In this document: piece after piece, positions 1 through 9,967 of the stretch
Position numbering within the stretch: position 1 is the first letter of the stretch
How the letters are laid out: every line of letters starts with the position of its first letter
Assembly (NCBI RefSeq): GCF_014898815.1
Contig: NW_026515530.1
Span: 248,001-312,000, forward strand
DNA length: 64,000 nt
Source: Panonychus citri
Lineage: Eukaryota > Arthropoda > Arachnida > Trombidiformes > Tetranychidae
Reading direction: 5' to 3'
Translations under genes and position numbers: made by a program
The notes under the pieces: generated by a model
Told to the model about the DNA's origin: nothing
Seen by the model: the letters and a program-made list of their open reading frames with translations, nothing else
Databases searched by the model: none

Positions 1-481
1 AGATAGAAAAAGCCGAATAAATAAATAAATAAATACAAATAAATTTCAAAATAAGCTAAATTTTTTAATTTAAAAAGTAACGTATAGGATTGGTAGGATA
101 GTGGAAATTAGCTATTAATCCTCTCAGAATCTGTGTTTTTATCAAATCAATTTCAATTAATTCACAACATAGGGAGTAGGAAGGATGATCTTTCGACGGT
201 AATTTGTTTGAGGATTTTGACAGTTCATCAACTCCTGCGGGATTATTGGACCAATTTTTATCTCTTCCCATCCTGAATTGGTGATTTCCTCCTGAGTTTT
301 GCACTGCGATTCACTAGAGCAGCCAACCGCATTCTTGCTGTTTCTTGACTTATATTTCGATGCGTCATCTATATGGAGAACTAATTTAGGTTTCAAGAAT
401 AAATCAAGTTCATCAAAATAAAATGTCACTTTTAAAAGTTAATGGTTTAAAATTCATCCAAAATTCACAATTCACATTTTA
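1..481. other. AT-rich flank without a recognisable gene
   Basis: No supported gene was seen here. Two overlapping minus-strand open frames (65-304 and 157-429) have no splice-site support and no convincing family match. They are discussed under rejected items. Confidence 0.4.
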
Positions 482-720
482 AAGTTAATCGACTCAAGTT
501 CAAACAGAGTCAACAATTTACACTTTAAAGTTAATCGACTCAAGTTCAAACAGAGTCAACAATTTACACTTTAAAGTAAATCGACTCAAGTTCATCAAAA
601 ATACAATGTCGCTTTTAAAGCTAATCGACTCAAGTTCAAACAGAGTCAACAATTTACCCTTACAAAAGTTTATCGTTTAAAATTCATCCAAAATCTAAAA
701 TTGATACTTTTTATAAGTAA
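482..720. repeat. Degenerate tandem repeat, unit about 46 bp
   Basis: The word TAATCGACTCAAGTTCAA recurs near 486, 532 and 622, with a variant near 578, giving spacings of 46, 46 and 44 bases. Each unit also carries ACAGAGTCAACAATTTAC or a variant of it. Looser versions with TTCATCCAAAATTCAC continue on both sides (about 405-790). This is a local array next to the retroelement. It could be remains of a U3 or enhancer-like region, but no second copy is visible on the 3' side of the element. Confidence 0.75.
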
Positions 721-913
721 ACGACTCAAGATCATCCAAAATTCACAATTAACAAATTTTTAACTTTTTAAAGTCAAATCGTATTTTTTAATGTTGACTC
801 GGTCGAGCTTAAACGGGAAATGATTGATTTTATAACATTGAGGGAGTAGAACCTGCTCCCTTAAATCAACCAATAGAATTTTACCAAAACCCAATATAAA
901 CACCCTGTATAAT

Positions 914-945
914 GAACCAGGGTGCCCTAAAGGGCACCCCGGTTC
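914..945. repeat. Short GC-rich hairpin
   Basis: GGGTGCCCT and AGGGCACCC face each other around an AA loop. GAACC and GGTTC extend the stem with one unpaired base on each side. It lies about 190 bases upstream of the retroelement leader exon. Its function is unknown. Confidence 0.6.
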
Positions 946-1012
946 GAAACACACTATTGGCACATTTTCTTGATTTTGGACCACCCTATGTAGAAATAGA
1001 CTGCTTTAGTTG

Positions 1013-1025
1013 CCACCAGGGGGCG
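1013..1025 (+). promoter_or_regulatory. CTCF-like binding motif
   Basis: CCACCAGGGGGCG matches the core of the well-known CTCF consensus and stands out in AT-rich DNA. It lies 92 bases upstream of the leader ATG of the retroelement. Binding is inferred from sequence only. Confidence 0.35.
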
Positions 1026-1047
1026 TTTTAATCGATGCTTGTATCAA

Positions 1048-1084
1048 CCAATCAGAGAACTCCAACTGTGCCAGAGGTTCACTT
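1048..1084 (+). promoter_or_regulatory. Possible retroelement promoter (CCAAT box and Inr-like site)
   Basis: CCAAT lies at 1048-1052 and TTCACT, similar to an arthropod initiator, at about 1078-1083. This is followed within 25 bases by the leader ATG at 1105. A TATA-like stretch at 1084-1090 is too close to the ATG to be the promoter of the leader exon. This is a weak call based on position. Confidence 0.25.
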
Positions 1085-1104
1085 TTTATACTACTTCTGT
1101 CATA

Positions 1105-1120
1105 ATGGAATACAATCCAG
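1105..1120 (+). CDS. Leader exon of spliced retroelement transcripts (5 codons)
   Basis: The ATG at 1105 opens MEYNP and runs into CCAG|GTAAAG, a strong splice donor at 1120/1121, leaving one base of the next codon (phase 1). The two acceptors downstream of env, at 6950 and 7394, both open long frames in the same phase. The leader could thus give the first codons of two spliced products. The donor is 68 bases before the gag ATG, as in retroviral leaders. The splicing is inferred from the match of phases and is not shown directly. Confidence 0.45.
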
Positions 1121-1188
1121 GTAAAGATTTTTGCATTAGTTAGTCGCTTTCATTGCTTATTCCGCTCTTAATAAAGTTTTAAAACACC

Positions 1189-2669
1189 ATGAGCGATAAT
1201 GCTGACGCTTCTGAATCCTCCAATCCAATTTCCATTTCAACCAATGTTAGAACTTCCGAAAAATTTTTGTTTCCACTTCAACCTTTGACTTGTGATGATG
1301 ATGAAGATCTTTTAGATTGGTTAGATTGTTATGAGACTATTTCCGAAGCTCACGGTTGGGATGATGTGATGAAGATGAATAAATTGCCAGCCTTTCTAAA
1401 AGGAACAGCTAGAAGATGGTTTACTAATTGTGCAAAAGTAGTTTACCTGATGCTCCAAAAACTTACAAAGAGTTAAAAGCAGCTCTTATTGAAGGCCTTT
1501 GTCCCACTAATTATCGTAGTTATTTAACACACAAACTTGCAAATTACAAACAGAAAGAAAATCAAAGTGTAGCTTCTTATATCTATGAAATGATAGATAT
1601 TTGTCGAAGAATCGATCCAAATATGACAGATTTGATAACCATGGGTTATATTCATGCTGGTTTATTACCTAGAATAGCTGAAGCTTTGGATCTTTTGACT
1701 CCAGTGAATATGAAAGATTTCCTAAAAAAAGCAACAATTGCTGAGAAATCGGTCAATCGCAATAAAAATTTAAAACCAAATGAAGAAATGAGAACTGTTG
1801 AGAGTTTGTTAAGTTCATTACATGAGAAGATTGAAAGGGTAACTTCTAGAGGTAATGAAAGTCAACAAAACGATCAAAAAAGAAAATTCAATGGTAATTG
1901 TAATTATTGCAATAAAAAAGGCCATAAAGCTGTTGATTGTTGGAAAAAAGCGAATGATGAGAAAAATGGTAAAGCAGCTACATCTGGTAGTAAAGGCTGG
2001 AATAAACCAAAAGTTGTAAATTCGAATACAATTGATGATCAAGAAGGTGAGAATAAAACTATTTCTTCAACTCTGATTTGCAATCACTCGAATTCTGGAA
2101 ATGAAAAGGATCTAATCTTCACGGATATATTGACCAACGGACAGAGGTTCAGAGGGTTAATTGATACTGGTTCAGAGATATCGATAATCACGATTGATGC
2201 CGTCAGAAGGTTAAATTTACATTATACGGAGTATTATGGTCCAAAACGTATACTGCTGGTAATTCACCTTAAACCAATTGGTCAGATTTGTTTGAAATTA
2301 ACGTTTAAAGATGGATTTTCTCAAGTGACGATTGAGTCGTTATTAATGGTGGTGAAAGAGTTACCGATTAAAATCGAACTTCTCATTGGACAAGATATTC
2401 TATGTGAAGGTAAGTTTTCAATTAACTGTGCAACTAAACAATTAGAAATCAGTCACCTTTTAAATGGGGATCCATCAAGTTCTGATGATTTTTCGGATAT
2501 TGAAAGAGAATCAAATGGTGATCAGAGTGATGATGGGAAAATTTATGCGCAAACGATAAAAATTGATAATCCTCAACCACCCAAATGGAATATCAATGAA
2601 GAGATAAGTGAAGATAAAAAAATTCGATTAATATCAATTTTGAAAAGAATAGAAAAGCTTTTGCTTTGA
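1189..2669 (+). pseudogene. gag-pro: Retroelement gag and protease, frameshifted
   Basis: The first frame starts at ATG 1189 and stops at 1476. The matching continuation is another frame, open from 1428 to 2669, so gag is broken once near 1430 (RRWF motif just before the break). The second frame carries a CCHC zinc knuckle (CNYCNKKGHKAVDC, about 1900-1941), as in nucleocapsid proteins. It then has an aspartic protease with the active-site triad in GLIDTGSEISIIT (about 2155-2195). The reading frame ends at 2669, just before the reverse transcriptase, at a second frame break. The gene is non-functional as it stands. Confidence 0.85.
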
Positions 2670-2694
2670 TGATTCTGAATTAGGTCAAACAAAT

Positions 2695-5300
2695 TTGTTT
2701 GTTCACAAAATTGACACTGGAGACTCTCTCCCCATTTCACAAACACCTTATCGACAATCAGCTTGGAAAAGAGAATTAACCGCTAAGATGGTTGATGGTT
2801 TATTAGCTCAAGGTGTTATCGAAGAATCTCGTTCTCCATGGTCATCTCCAATTGTTATTGTACCCAAGAAAACTGGTGAAAAAAGATTTTGTGTCGATTA
2901 TCGTAAATTAAATTCAATAACTAAACGAGATGTATATCCAATGCCTAATATCCAATGTTCATTGGATGCTTTGAGTGGATCACAATTCTTTTCTCTTCTT
3001 GATTTACGTAGCGGTTACTATCAGATCGCTCTTGATCCAATTGATGCTGAGAAATCCGCCTTCATAACTATGGATGGACTTTGGCAATTCAAGGTAATGC
3101 CCTTTGGACTCTGTAATGCTCCAGCAACTTTCAGTCGAATGATGACCATAGTATTAGCTGGACTCTTGTTTAACACTTGTCTAGTTTATATTGACGATGT
3201 TATCATATTCTCCAAAACATTCGAAGAACATTGTGATAAAATTGAACGTGTTCTCACTCGACTAATTCAAGCTGGATTGACTTTGAAACCAAGTAAGTGT
3301 GAATGGTTGAAAACTCGAATTTTGTATCTTGGTCACATAATAACACCACAAGGCCAAGAACCTGATCCAAACAAAATAATTGCGATAAAAAATTTTGCGA
3401 TTCCTCAGAATGTTAGAGATGTTAAATCGTTTGTTGCTTTGTGTTCTTACTATCGTAAATTTATCCAAAACTTTTCAAATATTGCTAAACCTTTGACCGA
3501 GTTAACAAAAAAAGATGTAATATTTGTTTGGGATAAAATGCAAGAGGAAGCATTTGAAACTTTAAAATCAAAAATGATTCAATTCCCTGTCCTCATGCAT
3601 TATGATCCAACTTTACCCATTCAATTACGAACTGATGCATCCGATCAAGGGTTAGGAGCAATAATTCTACAAAAAAGAGATGAGAAATGGCATCCAGTTG
3701 CTTATGCTAGTCGTGCTTTGAGAGGAGCAGAAAAATCTTACTCAATCTCAGACAAAGAATGTTTAGCAATTGTTTTCGCTGTTGAAAAATTCAAACAATA
3801 TCTCGAAGGGTTAGTTTTTGAAATTGTGACAGATCATTGTGCTCTTTGTTGGTTAAAATCAAAAAAACAATTGCCAGCTCGTTTACTTCGTTATTCTTTA
3901 ATGCTTCAAAGTTATGAGTTCAATATTATCTATCGATCAGGAAAACTTCATGCAGACGCTGATTGCTTGAGTAGATATCCAGTTGAAATCGAATTGAATG
4001 AAGGTAAGATTGATGATGAAGAATCAGATGATCCTTTCCATATGTTGGTAGCTTTGAATATTGAAGATGAACATAATCTATTAAATGATCAACGATCAGA
4101 CCCTGACATCATGATTATTTTAAACAAACTTGAACAACAAGATCCTAAAATTTGTCAACGTTATGAACTGATAAATGGAATTCTCAATCGAATACAATCT
4201 ACACCTTTCGGTAATTCAAAATTAATTGTTTTACCCATAAATCAACGATCTGAAGTGATGAATGCTTATCACAACGACCCGATTTCTGGACATGTGGGAG
4301 TTCAACAAACTTATCATCGAATTAATCAAAAATATTATTGGCCAAAAATGTTAAAACAAATTACTCAATTTGTCTTAACTTGTGACTCTTGTCAAACAAA
4401 TAAAAATGGAGTACGAAAACTCAAGCACCACTTAACCCAATTATAGTTGGTAAACCCTTTGAAAAATTGGGAATCGATTTGGTTGGTCCTCTCCCAGCAT
4501 CACATGGTAATCAATATATAATTGTTGCAACAGACTATTTCACCCGATGGGTTGAAACAAGAGCCACCCGAAATAAAAGTTCAAAAGTAACTGCAAAATT
4601 CTCATCGAAAATATAATGTGTAAACACGGTGCTCAATCTCTATTTTAAGTGATCAAGGCCGAAACTTCATTAGTAGAGTGGTACGAGAAATCGCTAATTT
4701 GATGAGAACCAAATGGCAATTTTCAACTCCATATCATCCACAAACTAATGGGTTGACTGAGAGAGTTAATCAAACACTTTGTATTATGTTGAGACATTAT
4801 TGTCAACGGCAAAATCGAACTCGTTGGGTTGATGCTCTTCCGTTGATCACTTTCGCTTATAACACAAGTATGAATCAAAGTACTAAAGCCAGTCCATTTT
4901 ATTTACTTTATGGCCGTTTACCTACGTTACCAATCGATCTTAAAATCATCCCAGAAACCGGCTCAAGTACATTGTCTGAGTACTCAAAGTTTATTGAAGA
5001 TGAATGGCCACAAATTCGTGAAATTGCACAAGTCAATGATGAATCATCAAAAACAAAACAAAAAGAACGACATGATGATAAACACAAAACTAGAGAGTTT
5101 AATCTTGGAGATAAAATCCTGATTGAAGAACGAAATCCGTATAAATTAGAAAGTAAATTCGATGGACCTTATGAAATTAAAAGAAAAATTGGAAACACAA
5201 CATATATAATTACTGATGATAGAGGAAACGAGAAACAAGTTCATGGTTCACAAATCAAACCTTATCGTTCACGTGACTCTTCTCAAATCAATTTAATTAC
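2695..5300 (+). pseudogene. pol: Retroelement pol: reverse transcriptase, RNase H and integrase, frameshifted
   Basis: The frame 2695-4446 holds the reverse transcriptase. It contains the SSPIVIVPKK, LDLRSGYYQI, MPFGLCNAP and catalytic YIDDVIIFS motifs. RNase H follows (RTDAS, DKECLAIVFAVEKFKQYL, TDHCAL), then the integrase HHCC zinc domain (H..H at about 4270-4293, CDSC at about 4381). This order is typical of Gypsy elements. The integrase core is broken between 4446 and 4640: GIDLVGPLP is in one frame and SDQGRNF in another, with stops between. The last part, open from 4678, has the catalytic Glu in NGLTERVNQ and a GPY-type module (FDGPYEIKRKIG) before the frame runs on into env. Confidence 0.9.
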
Positions 5301-6928
5301 AATGATGATTGTGTTTATTTTAATTTCGACGATTTCATGTTTTGACTTTGGATCATCTTTAGTTTGGAGAAAAACTGACCACCAATTGATGAAAGGAATG
5401 ATGAAGGTAAATTTGAATATTGCAATACCTGATCCGTGCTCAGGTCTACCTAGTGGGGGTGAGTATCTTTCGGTTCAAATTCTGAGAAATACAAAATTCT
5501 GTAATTGGACAATTTCGAAAATGGACGAATGGTTTAAGAAAAAGAACATTGAACCGACCTCTTCCGCTTGTGAATTAACAATTCAAAAAAAAGATAAACC
5601 TAATTGTACTTTGGAAGATGGAAAATGTGATCATTTTCTCTCGATCAGTGATTATTTAATCCAAAGCCAGAAACTTTGTTCAATTCACGCTAAAGAAAAA
5701 TTTTTCGAACCTTTAGAAAGTACGTGTTTAACTAAAATTAAAGTTAAACGTGAAATTGTTACAACCTTGGTTACAGCCGGAATTTTGGCCCTTGGTACGA
5801 AAATGTACTTCTCAATTGATAAAAATGAAAATATTGGAAAGCAATTAAAGATGAACAAAGAGTATGTTAAAGTTTTAAATCAACAAAATGAAAATATCAA
5901 AAAAGTTGCTAAGCGGTAATCAAAGACCTCCGCTCGTTTGGATAAATTACAATTAATTTTACCTGATATGATGTATTCAACAGCAGATTGCATGCAACAA
6001 ATCGGTCGACAAGGTGAAGTGATAAAAGAACTAAAAATGACGATCAAAGATGGAAAATTACCTGATAAATTTTTTGAAAGCCTCAATGTACATTTAAATT
6101 TATCAGATTCTTCTGATTTCAAATCAATCAGACAAGTTCAATGTGGATTACATTCTATCAATAAAACTCGAATTATGAAACTTAGTTTTTCAACTTTTAT
6201 GAAAAAATAAACAGATTCATAAAGCCGATCCATTTCAACTATATCAAATTAAGAATAATACTGTTTGTCAAGTCAACTATTTTGGACCCAAATTCATCAT
6301 GATTGAAAATGGAAGTTCAAATATATGCGAAATTCCAGAACGAGATATTACAATGAATAATATTCTCCTTCACCATGGACCAAATTGCTTAACTAATATC
6401 AACAATGTTAAATGGAAAATTACTGATTGTTTTAAGGAGAATCTAACAACTATGAGACCTGAAACAAAAGTGTTTATGAAATATTATATGTTTATTGTCC
6501 CGGTCATAAAATAACAATTTATGTCATCACCAAATGCTATTATTCGAATACCAACAACATTGAATTTTAGTATTGATATGGTTAATTATTCTGTGTCAAC
6601 TATTTTAACTAACATTAATACACCTGAAACTTCTATTTGGTCTGACAAAATTAATCTCCATCTTGTGGCTAGTGATGATAATGAATTGATACTAAAGGAG
6701 GTGGATCTGAATGAATTAAACTTTACAAGTCTTGGATCTACTAATTGGTTCACTAATTTCCTTCACAACTATCAAGATTACATCACTACTATCTCATTAA
6801 TATTGGTTGGATGGACTCTGCTTTACGCTTTTTGTGTGCTGCTTATTAAATGTTTACGGACTTCAACTTTAACCGCATCAATATTTACATCAAAAGTCGA
6901 AGAAGTACCTTTACATCATCTTTATTAA
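5301..6928 (+). pseudogene. env: Retroelement envelope glycoprotein, broken into four frames
   Basis: The env region begins in frame with pol, without an intervening stop, at a hydrophobic leader (MMIVFILISTISC, from 5301). A Cys-rich ectodomain follows, then a furin-like KVKR site (about 5743-5754) directly before a hydrophobic stretch that looks like a fusion peptide (TTLVTAGILALG). A helical region comes next. The frame ends at 5919 and the gene continues in pieces 5938-6210, 6299-6514 and 6521-6928. The last piece has a transmembrane segment (TTISLILVGWTLLYAFCVLL) and a short tail. This layout resembles class I fusion proteins of the errantivirus/baculovirus F type, but the exact family is not settled. 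The breaks make it inactive. Confidence 0.75.
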
Positions 6929-6950
6929 TCTATGATATTTTTTTTTACAG

Positions 6951-7321
6951 CTCGTCATCAGCGATACAATCTACTCCATAGTCAATGCAGTATGTTAATC
7001 ATTCAAATCGACGAAGATATCGAAAACTATCAACCTCGAATTAGAATGAGAGAAATGATGGAAAATGAGCAAATGTTATGCATTAAACTGGTTACAATTT
7101 GCGAAAAAAGAGGTGAAGCTTTTATCGAACAACTAGCAGCCAATTATGAAAGAGTTAAGGAACTATTGGTCGAATGTTCGATTCTGGTTGCAGAATTTTT
7201 CGAAGAATTTAATGACCTTAATGCTTGGCGATATTTTCGATTGGATAATGCATTGGACGTTATTCGTCAAGAATTTCGAGATCCTGTTGGAGCTAATAAA
7301 GAAAATATTCCTCCCAATTAA
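6951..7321 (+). CDS. Putative spliced accessory ORF A downstream of env
   Basis: A long pyrimidine run ending in TTTTTTACAG (6950) is followed by an open frame to the stop at 7319-7321. If spliced from the leader donor at 1120, the phase matches and the product is about 128 residues. The protein is helical and charged (for example EKRGEAFIEQLAANYERVKE) and ends in KENIPPN. No domain is recognised. It starts only 22 bases after the env stop, so it appears to be part of the element. It is uninterrupted although gag, pol and env are decayed. An unspliced start at 6932 is also possible. It could alternatively be a host exon, but the tight packing argues against that. Confidence 0.5.
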
Positions 7322-7394
7322 TCCCCGCATATTCTGTGCTATTTAATCAAAAAAAATATGTAATCCTTATTAATATTATTTTATTTTATTCCAG

Positions 7395-7762
7395 TTAATT
7401 TTCGAAATTTGCATCGTCATTATTGTCATCTATCTAGAGAAGTTCGTTTGAAAAGATACGTGGTTCAGCGTCAAATAAGAAGTCAACCTCCTTATAGACG
7501 AAATGAAAATGGTAAATTGATAACTCTCTTTAACATGGTGATTCGATATGCTGCTAATATGGTGGATGCAATAAATACCAGAAATTCAATTATTCGTATG
7601 ATTAAAGTACAAGAAAATCGATCTAAATTATTGGATATAAGTCTATTGACCAATGAATTAATAGATGTTCATGATGTTTCGTATTTCGTTCGCATGGTTC
7701 GAAATGAAGCCCGTAGGTCCGGTCTTTTCTGCGAGGGGAACGTGTTACCTGATATTAATTAA
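7395..7762 (+). CDS. Putative spliced accessory ORF B
   Basis: The acceptor TTTTATTCCAG ends at 7394 and opens a frame in the same phase (1) as ORF A, running to the stop at 7760-7762. From the leader exon this would give about 127 residues. The N-terminal third is very basic with His, Cys and Arg (HRHYCHLSREVRLKRYVVQ, RSQPPYRR), and the rest looks helical. No known family is recognised. ORF A and ORF B share a similar length, helix content and a YF...VR.E.R ending, so they may be old duplicates, but this is only an impression. A first internal ATG is at 7409. Confidence 0.5.
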
Positions 7763-7848
7763 CCCTTATGGTTAATTAATATGGTCGATTTGATCAATAT
7801 GGTTGATTGAATTTTAAGATTTTAATTAATCATGATAATAAGATTTAT

Positions 7849-7870
7849 ATATCAACCTTAAGGTTGATAT
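7849..7870. repeat. Perfect palindrome next to the Merlin insertion
   Basis: ATCAACCTTAAGGTTGAT at 7851-7868 is a perfect palindrome, extended by AT on both sides. It abuts the 8-bp target duplication of the Merlin element. It may be a chance feature or a preferred insertion context. Confidence 0.5.
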
Positions 7871-7877
7871 TAATTTC

Positions 7878-8152
7878 GGTAAGATTATACTTTAGCCCCC
7901 CCTTCTGATTGTCTTGAAATTTTTTGTATGAATAGCCAATACCAATATGTGTATTCATGAGTAGTATGAACTTGCGGAAATGTCTAGTATAGAAGTTACA
8001 GGGATTCAAAAATAGAAATTTGCACTGAGCTCTATGGAGTAATTCCTTATTTTGCCGAACATGAATAGGCTATCATTAAGTTCTGAAAGTTATGCATCAT
8101 GATCTTTATGTGTCGAAGTTCAAAATGGATCAATTTAATGCGCATGCGCAGA
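7878..8152. repeat. Merlin left terminal inverted repeat
   Basis: The reverse complement of 9968-10241, with a handful of mismatches. The inner edge is the alternating purine-pyrimidine run GCGCATGCGC in both arms. Confidence 0.9.
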
Positions 8153-8324
8153 CATCTTCATAGCTAAAACTGCATTAAAAATTGTTATTTTTAAACTTTG
8201 CGCACTTATAGTGATGCAAATTGATTTTTTGTAGATGGCACCACATGTCTGCACCTAAATAATAATGCACATGCATCAGAAAGCCTCATTTTGATTTTGA
8301 CTTTTGACCCGACAACATCGGGTT

Positions 8325-8460
8325 TTTCTCTCGCTCTCTCTTGCTCTCTCTTGCTCTCTTGCTCCCTCTTGCTCTCTTGCTCCCTCTTACTCTCTTGCTC
8401 CCTCTTACTCTCTTGCTCCCTCTTGCTCCCTCGTGCTCTTTCTTGCTCTCTCTTGCGCTC
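8325..8460. repeat. CT-rich repeat (CTCTCTTGCTCC units) inside Merlin
   Basis: Units such as CTCTCTTGCTCC and CTCTTACTCTCTTGCTCC recur about ten times. All three forward frames are open here because the sequence lacks stop words, so the frames are not evidence of coding. Confidence 0.8.
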
Positions 8461-8540
8461 TCATCCCCTTTTTTTCACCTTCTCTTTCTATCACCCCTTT
8501 CTTCTCTATCTTTCTCCCATTTTAGGTCCGGCCTCCCCGC

Positions 8541-9446
8541 ATGGCTCGTTCTTGGAACCATGCGCGGTTAGAGCAAGTCTGCGGTAGCCGTGAGTCAGCA
8601 TTACGCTGGGCTCAAACAGAAGGTCTCCTTCTGGCTACCAACGACTGCGGCCAGCATCGAATCCCGATGAACTATTTTGTTGATCGGGGATCCTTTGGAT
8701 CATTTCGGTGCCCTCGCCATAAGCAGCACAGCACCAGACCGAGTGAGCGAAGTGCTGCTAGTGGTTCTTTCTTCGAGAATTCGAGGATCCCACTAGTAGA
8801 CCACCTTCGTCTCATTTATTCCTGGGCTGCTGATGCTGCTTACGAGGAGGCAGAGAATGAGGCCTCTGTCTCCCCGAACACTGTGGCTTCCACCTACACC
8901 CAGTGTCGCGAGGTCGTGTCTTCAATGTTCCTAGGACATCAGGAACATTCGGGGCGGATTGGTGGTCCCGGTATTGTGGTTCAAATTGACGAGGCCAAAT
9001 TTGGTCGTCGGAAATACCACAAAGGCCGGGTCATCGAGTCATTGGCTGCTAGGGATTATTGGATGGGTCGGAGGACTTACGTCTCGAGACTTGTCCCAAT
9101 AATTCTCGAACGGCTGAAGCCCTTATCCCCTGATCAAGAAGCACGTGGTCGAGGGGTCCATTGTAAGGACGGATGGGTGGCGGGCGTACAGAGGCCTAAG
9201 TTCTCATGGCTATGTGCATCAGTGGGTTGACCACTGAAAGAGTTCGTCAATGAAGCTGGTGTTCATACCCAGAGAATAGAAGCTTCCTGGCGTCCGATGC
9301 GGGTTTTCTTTAGGGATCGCCGAGTCCCGAGAGAACAATTCGCAGACCGAGTTCTGGAGTACCAGTGGAGACGCTGGTGCAGAAAGAACAAAGTCCACCC
9401 ATTTGATAGCCTGCTTAATGCCATCAAGCAAGGCTACCCCATATAA
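8541..9446 (+). pseudogene. Merlin transposase (ISXO2/IS1016-type DDE), frameshifted
   Basis: The frame opens at ATG 8541 (the Met of MARSWNHARLEQ) and is intact to about 9040. It carries GSFFENSRIPL, LIYSWA and the first catalytic Asp in VVQIDEAKFGRRKYHKGR (about 8976-9030), a hallmark of ISXO2-like transposases. After that the family pattern jumps frame. The second Asp motif TDGWRAYRGL lies near 9160 in another frame. The Glu motif IEASWRPMR and the typical end EYQWRRWCRKNKVHPF (about 9285-9400) follow after a further shift near 9237, ending at the stop 9444-9446. The enzyme bound the element ends when active; this copy is dead. Confidence 0.85.
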
Positions 9447-9694
9447 GCTCATTCGGCTAGAGTTGGAAGGACTCGAATCAAAACCTTGGCCTGCTAATAT
9501 TCTTAGGCCCTGGCTTCCAGGCACCCGGTGAACAACACCTGTTTGGCCAGTAAAATCCAGCTCTACCTCCACGTGGTACTGGCTGGGTAATGCCAACAGA
9601 GCTCTGGTATCAATTAAATGCAACGCCATTGTAATATATAAGTAATTAGAAGTTTGTTCCAATTAAGCACCTCTGCACTTAAACGGGCGGCGAG

Positions 9695-9766
9695 GTTTTG
9701 ACCCTCCACTCAAGTGGGCGTGGTCGCGAAGCGACCACGCCCACTTGAGGGGTGGGAGGGTCAAAC
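9695..9766. repeat. Strong GC-rich hairpin in Merlin
   Basis: CAAGTGGGCGTGGTCGC and GCGACCACGCCCACTTG pair perfectly around GAA. Outer arms (TTTGACCCTCC and GGAGGGTCAAA) extend the stem with a 4-base bulge. It lies 3' of the transposase. It could end transcription or be a nested foldback. Confidence 0.85.
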
Positions 9767-9967
9767 CTAACGTCTTGCGTAGGCTAATCTAGCAGAGGGC
9801 TCGTTCTAATCAAATTCATATCTAAGCCTATACATGAGTGTATGGTCCCGATCTAACAAATTTCACGCCTTGAATGCCTCAAAATACGACACACATGCCA
9901 TTACAGCATGATATTAGGTTAAAACAATTAAATCTGTATCATAATCAGTTGATATCTCAGGTTCTGT

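Larger units (their letters stand above)
1105..7762 (+). mobile_element. Endogenous Gypsy/errantivirus-like retroelement, degenerate, with extra 3' ORFs
   Basis: The order leader, gag, protease, reverse transcriptase, RNase H, integrase, env, ORF A, ORF B is that of an env-bearing Metaviridae element with added 3' genes. The gag-pol-env part has at least five frame breaks (near 1430, 2670, between 4446 and 4640, near 5920, and between 6200 and 6520) plus in-frame stops. No long terminal repeats were seen: nothing between 1 and 1100 recurs between 6930 and 7870 or after the Merlin insertion at 10250. The ends given are therefore the outermost supported coding parts, not the true termini. ORF A and ORF B are uninterrupted. 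The Merlin transposon starts 116 bases after ORF B. Confidence 0.85.

Noticed and set aside
65..429. Minus-strand frames with Cys residues and ITNSGWEEIKIGP, faintly like a TGF-beta ligand
   Set aside because: Cys spacing does not fit, two overlapping frames would be needed, and no splice sites support an exon.
1084..1090. TTTTATA as the TATA box of the retroelement
   Set aside because: Only 15 bases before the leader ATG, so transcripts from it would start after that ATG.
8291..8587. Three overlapping plus-strand frames of Ser/Leu/Ala
   Set aside because: Produced by the stop-free CT-rich repeat.
9219..9662. 147-codon minus-strand open frame
   Set aside because: Antisense of the Merlin transposase C-terminus, whose family motifs are on the plus strand.
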